Shown in pieces: positions 63,423-64,000 of a stretch of 64,000 nt of DNA; positions within the stretch are counted from its first letter, which is position 1, and each line of letters opens with the position of its first letter. Position numbers and translations under genes: made by a program. The notes beneath the pieces are model-generated. The model saw only the letters and a program-made list of their open reading frames with translations, searched no databases and had not been told where the DNA came from. The stretch comes from Ascarosepion bandense (lineage: Eukaryota > Mollusca > Cephalopoda > Sepiida > Sepiidae): assembly GCA_037127315.1 (NCBI GenBank), contig JBBBDQ010001921.1:251001-315000 (forward strand). The letters run 5' to 3'.

Positions 63423-63489
63423 TTCCGTAATAAATTTATTTCAGTCAATAATTGTTGTTGCCAACAATCACCGACTTCATCAGACGGAA
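63423..63489 (-). ncRNA. Type I hammerhead-like fold, long stem II
   Basis: Minus strand. Stem I is TTCCGT (63489-63484) with ACGGAA (63428-63423), 6 perfect pairs. Core CTGATGA is at 63483-63477. Stem II base is AGTC/GACT (63476-63473 with 63446-63443), extended by an inner hairpin ATTGTTG-GCAA-CAACAAT. GAAA is at 63442-63439. Stem III is ATA/TAT around AATT. The residue before the cut is U (ATT), allowed but usually slower than C. Internal loop inside stem II is unusual. Confidence 0.62.
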
Positions 63490-64000
63490 GGCCCTATTCG
63501 ACTTGTTTCATGTCGTATTACTACGGAATGAAAGTTCAGTCAAGGCCAGGCGGAGGGGGAGGCAACATAGGATAGCCCACTATAATAAGTATTTCCGTTT
63601 CCATTTGTCGGGATATAGTGGGAGGAGAAGTTTAATACAAACAAAACAACACGTGACTAATGTCACCAGCAAATTTATACATCAATTCATAATTCAAATT
63701 TCTAAGCCAAAATTTTATTTTTATTTTTATTTTCCTAGCTCTGTGATAAGTTAAATTAGATTAAGTTAAGGCTATTATTTCTTTTCTTTACTCAATTGTT
63801 GATAAGATAATTCCATTCTATTTGTTGCAAGACTATATTATATCCATGTTATATCTAAATTCCTTGAACTTCCATTCCGATAGGTGTCGTTGGTTACCAG
63901 CAGTCCTGTCTTATTTCCTACTACCACTCCTGCTAACTTTCCTGTTTTATTAATATTTATTTACTCCCCCGTTCTTCCCATCTTATCCCACTAGTATGCT
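63490..64000. other. Unassigned to window end
   Basis: A 100-codon frame (63452-63754) overlaps the hammerhead-like fold but matches no family I know. Sequence may belong to the same element as the fold. The window ends in it. Confidence 0.4.

Overview
The window is typical of a large, repeat-rich metazoan genome. It has no operons, no prokaryotic gene density and no convincing multi-exon host gene. Almost every recognisable stretch is a retroelement or DNA-transposon remnant, often nested. Two LINE types dominate, together with a tRNA-derived SINE, 5S-like units, Tc1/mariner, hAT, Copia-like and Penelope-like remnants, and many CA, TA and TCTA simple repeats. The family mix and LINE protein sequences resemble those I know from cephalopod molluscs (octopus-like). 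That is recognition from memory, not a search, so I hold it with moderate confidence.

Names used below. LINE-J is a jockey/CR1-group LINE. Its C-terminus reads like VLDKIQ...ATRLATRSHPFTV...RLWNSLP, and its 3' end reads CCCCCTGC...CAGTGGCAGTAAAATGCCTTGCTTGGGGTGATATGAT followed by A(n). RTE is an RTE-clade LINE. Its C-terminus reads like LQYGSECWTISSK...EMWFYRRML...LKFLGHAMRKE, and it ends in a GAA-rich tail. SINE-A is a ~305-bp tRNA-derived SINE with a box A-like TGGTGCAGTGG and a box B-like GAGTTCGAATTCC. SINE-B is a ~190-bp core followed by ~30-bp tandem repeats and a tail reading GAGGTTGATATGCCATAAAAC. SINE-C is a ~100-bp head (TAGACTAAACTATCGCCCGG) with either a LINE-J tail or a tandem organisation. 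FB is a ~70-85 bp foldback whose arms contain AGTGGGGGATCAGTTT.

Layout: 1-5114 holds SINE-A and LINE-J scraps, a nearly whole Tc1 element and an RTE copy with reiterated 3' ends. 5120-7605 is a LINE-J copy invaded by a Copia-like element and a hAT. 7774-11540 is mostly unique, with an RTE end, a 5S scrap, one weak candidate exon and an old Tc1. 11537-14800 has an 81-bp minisatellite, SINE-B, a foldback and microsatellites. 14990-24645 is LINE-J territory with an RTE 3'-end array and a three-level nest. 24690-28800 has tRNA-like tandem repeats, a satellite and SINE-A. 28985-36115 is mainly plus-strand RTE. 37110-39705 holds an RTE split by a 5S trimer/SINE composite. 40525-49765 alternates SINE-A, LINE-J and RTE. 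50070-54340 holds Helitron-like sequence, a long foldback with tRNA-Leu-like arms, hammerhead-like motifs and a Penelope-like GIY-YIG scrap. 54935-64000 has SINE multimers, LINE-J, a multiply interrupted RTE and another hammerhead-like motif.

Three observations stand out. First, three unrelated retroelement families (RTE, LINE-J, SINE-A) each carry tandemly repeated 3' ends, and the same class of foldback (FB, 15 copies) sits between the repeats. Second, several type I hammerhead-ribozyme-like folds occur, the best at 51728-51786 on the minus strand. Third, multimeric pol III-type units (a 5S trimer joined to SINE-A, and a SINE-C array flanked by a 30-32 bp direct repeat) appear to have inserted as blocks.
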